Assembly: GCA_963697705.1 (NCBI GenBank)
Contig: CAVOPA010000017.1
Coordinates: 434,001-498,000 of the forward strand
DNA: 64,000 nt
DNA from: CAVUCH01 sp963697705
GTDB lineage: Bacteria; Acidobacteriota; Vicinamibacteria; Vicinamibacterales; JAENWD01
Direction: 5' to 3'
Position 1 is the first letter of the stretch. Every line of letters starts with the position of its first letter. A program made the translations under genes and the position numbers. The notes under the pieces were generated by a model. That model had not been told where the DNA came from and did not search any database. It saw only the letters and a list, made by a program, of their open reading frames with translations. Of the stretch, positions 24,038-32,750 are shown one piece after another.

Positions 24038-25147
24038 ATGGTGGCCAGCAGTTCGGCTTCAACCGAGGCACCGACAGGCACTGGGACGACGACGGAACCC
24101 AGGCGCTATCTCGCGCTCGACGCGTATCGCGGCTTCATCATGCTGCTGCTCGCGTCGGAAGGATTTGGCTTCTCGATGCTGAAGGGGGATCCCACGTGGG
24201 GCCGCGTCGCGGGCTGGTTCGATCACGTCCCCTGGGAGGGTCTGGTCTTCTGGGACCTGATCCAGCCGGCATTCATGTTCATGGTCGGCGTCGCCATGCC
24301 CTTCGCGCTGGCGGCGCGGACGGCTCGCGGCGCGAGCGAACGCGACAACTTCCGGCACGTCCTCGCGCGTTCTCTCCGACTCACCCTCCTCAGCCAGATC
24401 CTGATCTCAGTCGGCTCCGGCCGGATCAAGCTGCAGATGATCATCGTCCTCTCGCAGATCGCCTTCACGTATTTCCTCAGCTACCTGATCATGCAGTGGA
24501 AGTGGCGCTGGCAGGTAGTGACGGCCGTGGGGCTGCTCGTCTTCTGGATGGCGCTGCTGTTCGCATTTCCAGGCCCTGATGGACCGTACTCGAAGACCGG
24601 CCACGTCGGTCTGGTCGTGGACCGCTGGATCTTTCACTACGACTACGACCCTGCGTATTCGACCTTGAACTTCATCGCGAGCACGGTGTGGACACTCACC
24701 GGCGTGTGGACCGGCCAGCTCCTCATGGGACCGCTACCGAGCGAGACGAAGCTGAAGCGCCTCGCCGCGGGGATGGCGTTCGCGTTCGCCGCGGGACTGT
24801 TGTTGGGCATCTGGATCCCGATGATCAAACAGCTGTGCACCCCGTCCTTCGTGCTATACAGCCTCGGCTGGGTGCTGCTCATGCTGATCGGGTTCTATGT
24901 CGTGATCGAGGTCGCTGGCTATCGCTGGTGGACGTTTCCCCTCGTCGTCTTCGGCGCGAACTCGATCTTCATCTACTCGTTCAACATGGTGCTGCGCGAG
25001 TGGCTGGACAACGCCGTCGGCGTGTTCACGTTCCGCTACCAGGGAATAGGCACGCTGGCACCCGTCGCGCAGTCGGTGACCGTGCTGGCCGTGCTGTGGT
25101 CGCTCTGCTACTGGATGTACCAGCGGAGGATCTTCGTGAAAGTGTAG
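24038..25147 (+). CDS. DUF5009-type multipass membrane acyltransferase-like protein
   Basis: A 369-residue polytopic membrane protein starting from an ATG with GGAGG eight bases upstream. After a Ser/Thr-rich N-terminus, it reads RYLALDAYRGFIMLLLASEG, the typical opening of heparan-alpha-glucosaminide N-acetyltransferase-like/DUF5009 proteins (LDxxRGxxM), then FWDLIQPAFMFMVGVAMPFA and some eight more helices, ending VLWSLCYWMYQRRIFVKV. The family moves acetyl groups across membranes onto sugars or is uncharacterised. Neighbours give no pathway. The RG motif and helix count support the family; the reaction is inference. Confidence 0.85.
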   Translation: MVASSSASTEAPTGTGTTTEPRRYLALDAYRGFIMLLLASEGFGFSMLKGDPTWGRVAGWFDHVPWEGLVFWDLIQPAFMFMVGVAMPFALAARTARGASERDNFRHVLARSLRLTLLSQILISVGSGRIKLQMIIVLSQIAFTYFLSYLIMQWKWRWQVVTAVGLLVFWMALLFAFPGPDGPYSKTGHVGLVVDRWIFHYDYDPAYSTLNFIASTVWTLTGVWTGQLLMGPLPSETKLKRLAAGMAFAFAAGLLLGIWIPMIKQLCTPSFVLYSLGWVLLMLIGFYVVIEVAGYRWWTFPLVVFGANSIFIYSFNMVLREWLDNAVGVFTFRYQGIGTLAPVAQSVTVLAVLWSLCYWMYQRRIFVKV

Positions 25148-25461
25148 CCAGCCCCGGACCTGTCTTGACGCGAGGCGGCGCTTCCCCAACAATCCGCGAA
25201 GCGCGCTCGTGGGGCGACTCCTGTCCGCGAGGGAACTCCCGCCCACCTGGTTCTGGATGATCTCGCTGGCGCAGCGAGCTCGTCATTCGACTTCAACTGG
25301 CGCGGTTCTGCACCGCCGAGACGGCGGGCGCCCTTCGCCTCTTCTCTCTCATGACTTTCCGCCACGACGCGCCGAAATGGTCCCCTCGAACGAACCGGTG
25401 GTCGCGCCGTTGACCGGATCGTACAACGCCGCAAAACGAAACAGGGGCATTTGCAACGCCT
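25148..25461. other. 314-bp gap, no gene seen
   Basis: Convergent end region between the DUF5009 gene and the leftward secreted protein. I find no supported reading frame, tRNA or strong hairpin. Confidence 0.4.
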
Positions 25462-26490
25462 TCAACGGGACCCGTGTCGCGGCGCGGTCGCCGACTCCTT
25501 CCCGCGCTCGAGATCGTCGTAGTCCGGCATGAACGTCCTGAGCCCGCCGCTCGCCGTGTTCCGGGAGTAGCCGGCGACGAGCTGACGCTGGTACTCCGCG
25601 GGAAAGAAGTCGAACGGATCCCGGGGATCGGCGTCGATCAGCCGCAGGTCGGCCTCGACCATCGTGAGCTTGCCGAACCTGATGGTTCCTCCCGTGAACG
25701 AGACGTAGTTGCGCGCGGCGGGTCCCGGGCGCGCACCATCCGGCACCGCAGGCTCACCGGACGAAGAAAAGGTGAGCGCCAGACCGCGATCGTTCACCAT
25801 CACCTTCGACAACCGTCCGCGAATCTCGGGTGGCGGCAGCGCTTCGCCCGGAGCCATCACGATGTCGTTGTCCTCGATGGTCACATCGTGACGGTTCTTC
25901 AGGTGAACGAGGTCATCCAGCTCGAGGCCAAGCACGTGCAGGACGCCTTTCGCGGGCACGCCTGCGGCCTTCAGCGATTCGACGTGCAACCGCATGCGCC
26001 CCTCGTCGGTGACCGAGGCCGTGAGCGTGGTCGAGAACGGAACGGTGACACCTTTGTGCAGCTTCCCTTTGAGCTGAAGACGGCCGTCGCGGGCAGGGGC
26101 AACGGAGAGGTCCGACAACGGCGCGCCCTGATAGCCGAAGACGTAACGGTTCATGAGCGCCGCAAGGCTGGGCATGTCGATGGTCATCTCCGCTGCGCGG
26201 ATTCGCAAGCTGTACGAGCGCTGATCGTCGAACACGGGTGGTTGCCCTGCGGTGCGGCACACCATCGTTCCGGCTAACTCGCGGATCTGCAGCACGATCC
26301 CGCGGTCGACGTGCAGCCGCACGTTGCGCATGGCGATATGCACGTCCTCGGCCTTCACGGTGGGTGCAGGCGCCGGCGCAGGCGTGGACGCCGCAGCGGC
26401 CGCGTGGGCGTTTTCGGGGCTTCGAGCGCACGTCAGGGTGCTGCCAGCGCAGACACAGCACACGGCCAGGACGAACGAACGGAGGTGCAT
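25462..26490 (-). CDS. Secreted protein of unknown function
   Basis: A 342-residue protein with a signal peptide MHLRSFVLAVCCVCAGSTLTC followed by an Ala/Pro linker; the cysteine near residue 21 could be a lipobox. The remainder repeats beta-strand elements such as VKAEDVHIAMRNVRLHVDRG, MTIDMPSLAALMNRYVF, and paired ELDDLVHLKNRHDVTIED plus RGRLSKVMVNDRGLALTF, reminiscent of the DUF2993/LmeA lipid-binding beta-layer fold. That similarity is only structural impression. Probably periplasmic or outer-membrane attached. Not recognised otherwise. Confidence 0.7.
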   Translation of the reverse strand: MHLRSFVLAVCCVCAGSTLTCARSPENAHAAAAASTPAPAPAPTVKAEDVHIAMRNVRLHVDRGIVLQIRELAGTMVCRTAGQPPVFDDQRSYSLRIRAAEMTIDMPSLAALMNRYVFGYQGAPLSDLSVAPARDGRLQLKGKLHKGVTVPFSTTLTASVTDEGRMRLHVESLKAAGVPAKGVLHVLGLELDDLVHLKNRHDVTIEDNDIVMAPGEALPPPEIRGRLSKVMVNDRGLALTFSSSGEPAVPDGARPGPAARNYVSFTGGTIRFGKLTMVEADLRLIDADPRDPFDFFPAEYQRQLVAGYSRNTASGGLRTFMPDYDDLERGKESATAPRHGSR

Positions 26491-26708
26491 GACGTCGTCC
26501 TCCGGCGACAGATCACCCTGGCCCTATCCAGAACGTGTGCCAGTACGAAAATGCGCACGCTCAGCGGCGCTGGATGCGGCGTCCGATCCGCAACGTTCGT
26601 TTATCGAAGCTGATTACACTCCGCGAAACCGACCGACCGAGCCAACTCGGGCGGAAGGCCGTGTGCTGACGGGCTGCGGTCAGCGATGAGGCGGCGTCGC
26701 CCGATCGC

Positions 26709-27785
26709 TCAGCGCGCGTGAGCGGGCAGAGGGGCGAACAAGGTCGCGATCTGCCGCGCGTCCATGCCGTGCGCCAGCGCGAGCGTCAGCAGGACCCGCG
26801 CCTTGAGCGGCGCGAGGTCTCCCGCGCGGAGCAGCGGCAGGTCGTCGGGACGATCCGCCGCGGCGATGGTCCCGGCGCCCGTGCGCGAGGCGATCACGAC
26901 GGGGACGCCGGCGCGCGCGACGCGCCGCGCGGCCTCGGATTGCGACGGGGTCAACGCACCCGCCCCGGCGGCTGCGACGACAATGCCGCCGGCGCCGTTG
27001 GCGACCGCGGCCTCAATCAAATCGCCGTTCGCCCCTTGGTACGCGAGCAGCACGTCCACCCGCGGCAGATGCGTCTCTCCCGATATCGGCAGGACGCCCG
27101 GCGCGAGCGGAGGTGAGGCGGCACGCGCGAGCTGCACGCGCCCTCGTTTCACCGTGCCGGCGCGCTCCGGTTCGGGTGCATCGAACGCCCCCAGATCGGT
27201 CGCGTGCTGCTTGCGGACCTCCCGCGCGGCGAGTACCTGGCCGTGCATGACGACGAGCGTGCCGCGGCCTCGCGCTGCCTGGCTGCCCGCGACCCGCACC
27301 GCGTCGGCGAGGTTCGTCGGCCCGTCAGCACCAGGGCCGGGCCTCCGCATCGCACCGACCACCACGATCGGGCGATCGCCGGGGATCGTGAGGTACAGGA
27401 ACCACGCGATCTCCTCGAGCGTGTCGGTGCCGCTCGTTACGACGACCCCGTCGAGTCCGGGATCCGCGGCAAGGACCGCGACGATGTGATGGGAGAGCCG
27501 CGCGCAATCATCGAGCGTGAGCGCCGCGCTCGGGACGTTCGTGAAGGTCTCCGGCTCGATGCGGGCCAGGTGGTTCGCGCCTGGCAGCCCGGCGACGAGC
27601 TGTTCGGCGCTGAGCCGTCCCGCCGGCGCATTCGCGATCGTGCCGCCTGTCGCGATCAGGCGCACGCGTGGCTGGCGGCCGGCTGCGTCTGCCGTCGCGG
27701 GCGTGGTGCTGGCGCCCAGCGTCGTGGCGACGAGCGCCCACGCGATCGCGCCCGCACGGACGCGAGCGACCGGACGCGCGATCAC
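26709..27785 (-). CDS. L-asparaginase family protein (exported)
   Basis: A 358-residue asparaginase from a GTG at 27785. After a signal peptide (RVRAGAIAWALVATTLGAST), the first active-site threonine lies in LIATGGTIAN and the second in VVVTSGTDTLEEIAWFL; VGAMRRPGPGADGPTNLADA and the VLLAYQGANGD segment complete the fold. Asparaginases hydrolyse asparagine to aspartate and ammonia; an exported form would feed nitrogen from the periplasm. Its GTG overlaps the TGA of the 76-residue gene upstream (GTGA), so the two are translationally coupled. Longer upstream frames are not supported. Confidence 0.88.
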   Translation of the reverse strand: MIARPVARVRAGAIAWALVATTLGASTTPATADAAGRQPRVRLIATGGTIANAPAGRLSAEQLVAGLPGANHLARIEPETFTNVPSAALTLDDCARLSHHIVAVLAADPGLDGVVVTSGTDTLEEIAWFLYLTIPGDRPIVVVGAMRRPGPGADGPTNLADAVRVAGSQAARGRGTLVVMHGQVLAAREVRKQHATDLGAFDAPEPERAGTVKRGRVQLARAASPPLAPGVLPISGETHLPRVDVLLAYQGANGDLIEAAVANGAGGIVVAAAGAGALTPSQSEAARRVARAGVPVVIASRTGAGTIAAADRPDDLPLLRAGDLAPLKARVLLTLALAHGMDARQIATLFAPLPAHAR

Positions 27786-28012
27786 CCCTGCGCGCTGACC
27801 TGCGCCCGGGCGAGCCACTGCGCCAGCAGCTGCGCCGCGGCTTCGGGGGTCGTGCCGTAGAACGGCATCATGGCGTTCGGCAGTCCCGGCAGGCGCGCGA
27901 GGTGCGCGCGCCAGCGATCGCTGGCGATCCGCGAGACTTCGATGTGGTACGTGCGGCCCTGGATGGTTTCTGTGATGCGTTGCACGACAACCCTGTAAAA
28001 ACGAAGCGACAT
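27782..28012 (-). CDS. Small protein coupled to asparaginase, 76 residues
   Basis: Begins MSLRFYRVVVQRITETIQGR, with a Tyr/His-rich strand TYHIEVSRIASDRWRAHLAR, then GTTPEAAAQLLAQWLARAQ. The pattern (short beta-hairpin, then EAAxxLxxWL helix) resembles HicB-like or related small alpha-beta folds that follow 'strand, turn, strand, helix'. It ends with TGA overlapping the asparaginase GTG. No HicA-type toxin is adjacent. Function unknown; conserved overlap and codon use support coding. Confidence 0.6.
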   Translation of the reverse strand: MSLRFYRVVVQRITETIQGRTYHIEVSRIASDRWRAHLARLPGLPNAMMPFYGTTPEAAAQLLAQWLARAQVSAQG

Positions 28013-28147
28013 TGATGTAAAGGAGCGTCGCCATTGTAGGCGTCGTGCGCCAGGGTTCAAGCGAAAGTCGACGCGAAGCCGTGCGCAGATTTCGCGGTGC
28101 GCGCGATCCGGGCGGCAGGCTCTCGAAAATAGATTTCCGCCGACAGC

Positions 28148-28189
28148 CTGTCCACAGGATATGCACCGCTCGTCCACAGGTTTTCCACA
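28148..28189 (+). promoter_or_regulatory. Three DnaA-box-like direct repeats
   Basis: CTGTCCACA (28148-28156), TCGTCCACA (28170-28178) and TTTTCCACA (28181-28189) all share TCCACA and approach the DnaA consensus TTATCCACA; the last differs at one position. They lie in the 371-bp gap between divergent genes (28013-28383), which otherwise shows no gene. No dnaA or dnaN is near, so this is not likely the replication origin; a DnaA-regulated promoter is possible. Confidence 0.35.
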
Positions 28190-28383
28190 GCGGCCTGACC
28201 AGGTGGGCGCGGCGCCGGTGCTCCGCGGCGCCCCCGACCGTCGGCACTCGCGACGCGCGTGCCAGCCACTCATCCGTACCCGGGTTCCGAACTCCACATG
28301 CGCCGCGTGCGCGAAGAGCTCCTGCGGCCTCGACTCTGAATTCGGCGGGCGACGCGCCTGTGGCACACTAGACTAGATTTCTC

Positions 28384-29766
28384 GTGCTGGTTTCAATCGC
28401 CCGCGGTTTGTTCCTGTTATTCGCCACTCTGCTGAGCGTTTCGGCCTGCGCGGACGAGACGTCCCTGCTGCGCGTGTTCCTGCTCGACGGCACAACCCTG
28501 ACGAGCTACGGCGAGTACGCCCGGGTGAACGACCGGATCATCTTCTCGATGCCGCTCGGCGCCGGGGCCGACGGGTCGCCGCGGCTCCAGCTCGTGAGCC
28601 TCCCGGCCCACAACGTCGATTGGACACGCACCAACGCATATCGCGACGTCGCCCGTGGCGCCCACTACGCCGCGTCGCACGGTGAGAACGACTTCGCCGT
28701 GATGACCGGTGAGGTTGCCCGCGTGCTCAACGAGATCGCGCTCGCCAGCGACCCCGCCCACCGGCTTCGTCTCGCCGAGCAGGCGCGCGCAGAGCTCGCC
28801 GAGTGGCCGGCGCAGCACTACGGGTACCGCGCCAAGGACGTGCGCGAGATCGCTGCGTTGATCGACGAGACGATCGCGGAGCTGCGCGCCGCAGCCGGCG
28901 GCCGCCAGGTGGATCTCAGCTTCGTCGCCAACGTCGAACCGCCTGCGCCCATGCGCCTGCTGCCGCCGCCGACCCAGGCGGAAGTGATCGCGCAGGCGCT
29001 GTCGATCGCCGAGATGGCAGATGTGCCCGCAGATCGCATCGCCATGCTCCAGGCCACGCTGGCGTTCATCGACGCGGCGCCTGGCGCGGCGACCAACCCG
29101 GGGCTGCGTCGGGCGCGCGCCTTCGCACAGATGCGCCTCGATGGCGAGGTCGACGCCGACCGGCGCTACGCCGAGCTCTCGCGCAGCCTCACGACACGAG
29201 CCGCCGCATACGTCGCGCACGCGGATGTTCGCGGCGTCGAGCGCGTGATGGCACGGGTCGATCCGCTCGACCGGCAACTCGGCCGCCGGCGGCCAGGGGA
29301 TGTGCGGTTGCTCGTGCAGTCGCTGCAGGCGCAGCTCGACTCGGCCCGACGCCTGCGGTTGGCGCGCGATCGCTGGCGCATGCGACTGGCCGGCTATCGT
29401 TCGTACTCCCGGTTCGTGAAGTCGCCGCTCGAACAGCTCGATCTGATGCGTCCAGGGTTGCAGGACATCAAGACGCTGGCCGGGCCCGAGACGGCGACGC
29501 TGAACCGCCTCACGGAACGCGCGGCGCAGGCAACCCGTGAGCTCCGCCGAGTGATTCCGCCGCCGGACCTCGCGCCTGTTCACGCCCTCTTCCAGAGCGC
29601 GTGCCAGATGGCCGGCGCCGCCGTCGATACGCGCCTGAAGGCGATCGCGTCGGGGGACATGACTACCGCGTGGAACGCGTCGGCCGCGGCCGCCGGATCG
29701 CTGATGCTGCTCGGTCGCGCGCGCAGCGCGCTCGAGGAGTACCTGGCGCCGCCACGGCAGCCGTGA
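28384..29766 (+). CDS. Secreted helical protein of unknown function, first gene of the addBA operon
   Basis: A 460-residue protein with a signal peptide (SIARGLFLLFATLLSVSACA; the CADE could be a lipobox) and then a beta domain (LLRVFLLDGTTLTSYGEYAR, IIFSMPLG) followed by long helices (about 100-455) rich in Ala/Arg. Start is GTG at 28384. It ends with TGA overlapping the GTG of the AddB-like gene (GTGA), so the nuclease operon is translationally coupled to it. I recognise no family. Why a secreted protein precedes recombination nucleases is unclear; coupling may simply be by neighbourhood. Confidence 0.8.
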   Translation: MLVSIARGLFLLFATLLSVSACADETSLLRVFLLDGTTLTSYGEYARVNDRIIFSMPLGAGADGSPRLQLVSLPAHNVDWTRTNAYRDVARGAHYAASHGENDFAVMTGEVARVLNEIALASDPAHRLRLAEQARAELAEWPAQHYGYRAKDVREIAALIDETIAELRAAAGGRQVDLSFVANVEPPAPMRLLPPPTQAEVIAQALSIAEMADVPADRIAMLQATLAFIDAAPGAATNPGLRRARAFAQMRLDGEVDADRRYAELSRSLTTRAAAYVAHADVRGVERVMARVDPLDRQLGRRRPGDVRLLVQSLQAQLDSARRLRLARDRWRMRLAGYRSYSRFVKSPLEQLDLMRPGLQDIKTLAGPETATLNRLTERAAQATRELRRVIPPPDLAPVHALFQSACQMAGAAVDTRLKAIASGDMTTAWNASAAAAGSLMLLGRARSALEEYLAPPRQP

Positions 29767-32750
29767 TCACGCCCCGAGAGGTTCGGCTCGTCCGGGCGCC
29801 CTCCCTCCATGCCTACCAGCACGCCATCGTCACCAGCGCGTGCGCGGGCGGGGTCACGCTCGTGCGCGCAACGGCGGTGCTCGTGCCCACGCGCGCGGCC
29901 GCTCTGCAGCTGCAGCGCACCATCGAGCATGTCTGCCTCTCGTCGCCTCCGGCGGCGGTTGTCCTGCCCGACATTCTGACGCGCGGCGAGTGGTACGAGC
30001 GGCTGCGGACGTCGGCCGCACCGCCCGCAAGGTGGCTGTCGCCCTTCGATCGCGAGGTGATGCTGCAGGCCGGTGCGCACGAAGCGATCACCGAAGGCGC
30101 CCTCCCGCCGTTTCATCTGCGGCCCGCGCTCGTGGGCGAGATGCTGGAGTTCTACGACGAGCTCCGGCGCCGGCAGCGCCAGGTGCAGGATTTCGAGCGG
30201 CTGCTCTACGCCGAGCTCGAGCCGCGCGCGTCGAGCGATCGCGGTGCGGAACGCATGCTGCGCCAGACGCGCTTTCTCGTCGCGGCTTACCGTTCCTACG
30301 AGCGGCGGATGCGCGAGGCCGACACGTTCGACGAGCATGCATTTCGTGAATGGCTGCTCCAGAGCCGGGTACCCACGCGATACAAGCGCGTCGTCGTCGC
30401 CGTCGGCGATCGGCTCGTCGAAACCGGCGGGCTCTGGGCCGCCGATGTGGATTTGCTGCTGCGGGTCGATGGCATCGAGCGCATCGCCGTCGTGGCCACC
30501 GAGGCGCAGCTTGCGGCCGGGTTCCACGCACGCATGCACGATCTCGTGCCGGGCATCGACGAGTCGCCGGCTCCAGAGGCCCCCGCCGTCTTCGAGGATC
30601 GTACGCTCGTCGTCCCCGCCGACAGCACCGCCCTGCACTTCACCAGCCGGGATCGCGAGGAAGAGATCGCGGGCGTCGTGCGCCGCATCAAGGCGCGGCG
30701 CCGCGAGTCGCCGCTCGGCGCACCGCGGCTCGAACGCACTGCGGTCGTATTCGCGCGGCCGCTGCCGTATCTCTATGTGGCGCGCGGCGTGTTCGACGGG
30801 GCACGCGTGCCGTTTCAGTGTGACGATGCGCTGCCGCTCGCGGCTGAAGCCGGTGCGGCCGCGCTCGATCTCGTGCTGACGTTCCTCACCTCGGGAGCAG
30901 GACGGTCGGCGACGGTGGCCCTGCTGCGGTCGCCGCACTTCCTTCTGGGTCCCGGACCGACGCTCCTCTCTCCGAGCGCCGTCCAGGCGCTCGAGCGCGC
31001 ACTGGCCGAGGCGAACTACGGCGGTGATTGCGCACGGCTGTCCGTCCTCGCCGACCAGTGGGAGCAGCCGCCCGCCGCGCTCGACCCCCGCGCCGCCGCA
31101 CTGCGGCGCCGGGCAGCGCCGGCTGCGCGCGCGGCCGCGACGATCGCGGCGGAGCTCCAGCCGCTGTTCGGGGACGCGCCGGCGAGCGCGCACCTCGATT
31201 GCCTGCGCCAGTTCCTGCTGACACGCGGCCGCGTGTCGGACGTGCCGGATCACCAGCGCGAGCGCCTGTCGCGCACGCGCACGGCGCTCGTGACGCTGCT
31301 CGACGGCCTCGCGGAGGCGCACCGCCGGCACGGCGACCTCACGTGGTCTGCCGACGATCTGGCCGCGACCATTCGACGCTGGATCGAGGCGCAGACGTTC
31401 TCCCCCCGCGCCGGCGAGACCGGCGTGCACCTGGTGGACGCGACCGCCGCGCGCTTCGGCACCTACGAGGATGTGCATGTCGTCGGGCTGGTGGATGGCG
31501 AGTGGCCGGCCGTGCCGCGGCGAAACCTGTTCTACTCGCCGATGCTGCTGCAACCGCTCGGATGGCCGCCCGACTCCGCGCGCGTCGCTGCGGCGCGGGC
31601 CGGATTCGTCGACCTGCTGCGGCTCGCGCGCCAGCGCACCACCGTGTCGGCGTTCCAGCTCGAAGAGGACTCGCTCGTCGCACCATCCGCGCTGCTCGAG
31701 GATGTCGGCAGGGCCGGCCTGCAGCCGCTGGCGCGTGCCGACGATCGGACGCCGATCTTCAGCACCGAGGCGCTTCTCGCGCGCCCGGCGCCAAACGGCG
31801 TGCTCTCCGTGGCAGCCGAGACGTGGCTCGGCCTGCGGCTCGCGCGGACGGATGCGGCCGACGCCAGCTTCCATGGCACCTCGCTGCCATACGCACCGCG
31901 GACATACAGTGTGGGTGCCGTCGAGCTGTACACGCACTGCCCGTTCAAGTACTTCGCCCGCCACGTGCTGCGCCTCGAAGAAGAGGCTGACGACGAGGAA
32001 GGCCTGACGCCACGCGAGCGCGGCATTTTCATTCACGAGGTGTTCGAGGCGTTCTTCGAACGCTGGCAGATGGACGGCGGAGGCGCGATTACAGCCGCCG
32101 ACCTGCCGCGGGCCCGCGCGCTACTCGAAGCGGTGCTCGCGCCGCGTCTCGCCGCGCTTGGCGGCTCGGATGCGGCGCTCGAACGCACCCGCCTGCTCGG
32201 ATCCCCCGTCGCGCCAGGTCTCGCCGACCTCGTGCTGCGGATGGAGGCGGAGCGCGCGCTGCCGGTCCTGGGACGGCAGCTGGAAGAGAAGTTCGACGCC
32301 GTGTTCGAGCTGCAGGGCGCCGAAGGTCGGTGCCGCGTGCCGATCCGCGGCATCGTGGACCGCGTCGACCTGCTGGCAGACGGGACGCTGCGCGTGATCG
32401 ACTACAAGTCGTCGCTGCCGCCGGCGCCGCTGCAGCTCGCCATCTATGCCGTGACAACGGCGCACCGTCTGCGCGGCCACCGCGGGCGCGACTGGACCGT
32501 CGGCGAGGCCGCCTACATCGTCTTCAATGGCTCGCGGGTGAAGTCGATCGGGCGGACGGCGGGCGAGCGCGCGCAGGCGCTCGTCGATGCCGAGTCGCGC
32601 TTCGTCGCCGCAACCGATGGCATCGAGGCCGGCGTCTTTCCGCCGCGGCCCGTCCAGCCGCACATCTGCAGCTCGTGTGCGTATGCCGGCGTGTGCCGGA
32701 AGGATTATGTCGCCGCGCTCGAGGATCTCGACACCACGCCTGCCGTTTGA
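29763..32750 (+). CDS. AddB-like PD-(D/E)XK nuclease with Fe-S cluster
   Basis: From the GTG at 29763 the protein is 995 residues. The N-terminal half resembles an inactive superfamily-I helicase without Walker A. The C-terminal nuclease domain has RVPIRGIVDRVDLLADGTLR and VIDYKSS, the catalytic D...DxK. The cysteine ahead of the nuclease in YTHCPFKYFARHVLRLEE and the trio in ICSSCAYAGVCRKD form the AddB-type 4Fe-4S staple. AddB partners AddA to resect double-strand breaks and load RecA. A 44-bp overlap with the next gene, and the order AddB then AddA, match known operons. The earlier ATG frame from 29601 lies inside the previous gene and is rejected. Confidence 0.85.
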   Translation: MITPREVRLVRAPSLHAYQHAIVTSACAGGVTLVRATAVLVPTRAAALQLQRTIEHVCLSSPPAAVVLPDILTRGEWYERLRTSAAPPARWLSPFDREVMLQAGAHEAITEGALPPFHLRPALVGEMLEFYDELRRRQRQVQDFERLLYAELEPRASSDRGAERMLRQTRFLVAAYRSYERRMREADTFDEHAFREWLLQSRVPTRYKRVVVAVGDRLVETGGLWAADVDLLLRVDGIERIAVVATEAQLAAGFHARMHDLVPGIDESPAPEAPAVFEDRTLVVPADSTALHFTSRDREEEIAGVVRRIKARRRESPLGAPRLERTAVVFARPLPYLYVARGVFDGARVPFQCDDALPLAAEAGAAALDLVLTFLTSGAGRSATVALLRSPHFLLGPGPTLLSPSAVQALERALAEANYGGDCARLSVLADQWEQPPAALDPRAAALRRRAAPAARAAATIAAELQPLFGDAPASAHLDCLRQFLLTRGRVSDVPDHQRERLSRTRTALVTLLDGLAEAHRRHGDLTWSADDLAATIRRWIEAQTFSPRAGETGVHLVDATAARFGTYEDVHVVGLVDGEWPAVPRRNLFYSPMLLQPLGWPPDSARVAAARAGFVDLLRLARQRTTVSAFQLEEDSLVAPSALLEDVGRAGLQPLARADDRTPIFSTEALLARPAPNGVLSVAAETWLGLRLARTDAADASFHGTSLPYAPRTYSVGAVELYTHCPFKYFARHVLRLEEEADDEEGLTPRERGIFIHEVFEAFFERWQMDGGGAITAADLPRARALLEAVLAPRLAALGGSDAALERTRLLGSPVAPGLADLVLRMEAERALPVLGRQLEEKFDAVFELQGAEGRCRVPIRGIVDRVDLLADGTLRVIDYKSSLPPAPLQLAIYAVTTAHRLRGHRGRDWTVGEAAYIVFNGSRVKSIGRTAGERAQALVDAESRFVAATDGIEAGVFPPRPVQPHICSSCAYAGVCRKDYVAALEDLDTTPAV

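Noticed and set aside
28148..28189. Chromosomal replication origin
   Set aside because: Only three weak boxes, no AT-rich unwinding stretch, and no dnaA/dnaN nearby.
29580..32036. 818-residue leftward frame
   Set aside because: Antisense to AddB; Arg/His-rich, no motifs; a high-GC shadow.
32587..32706. Longer AddA start at 32587
   Set aside because: This would overlap AddB's cysteine staple region by 164 bp and adds Arg/Ser-rich sequence with no similarity to AddA.
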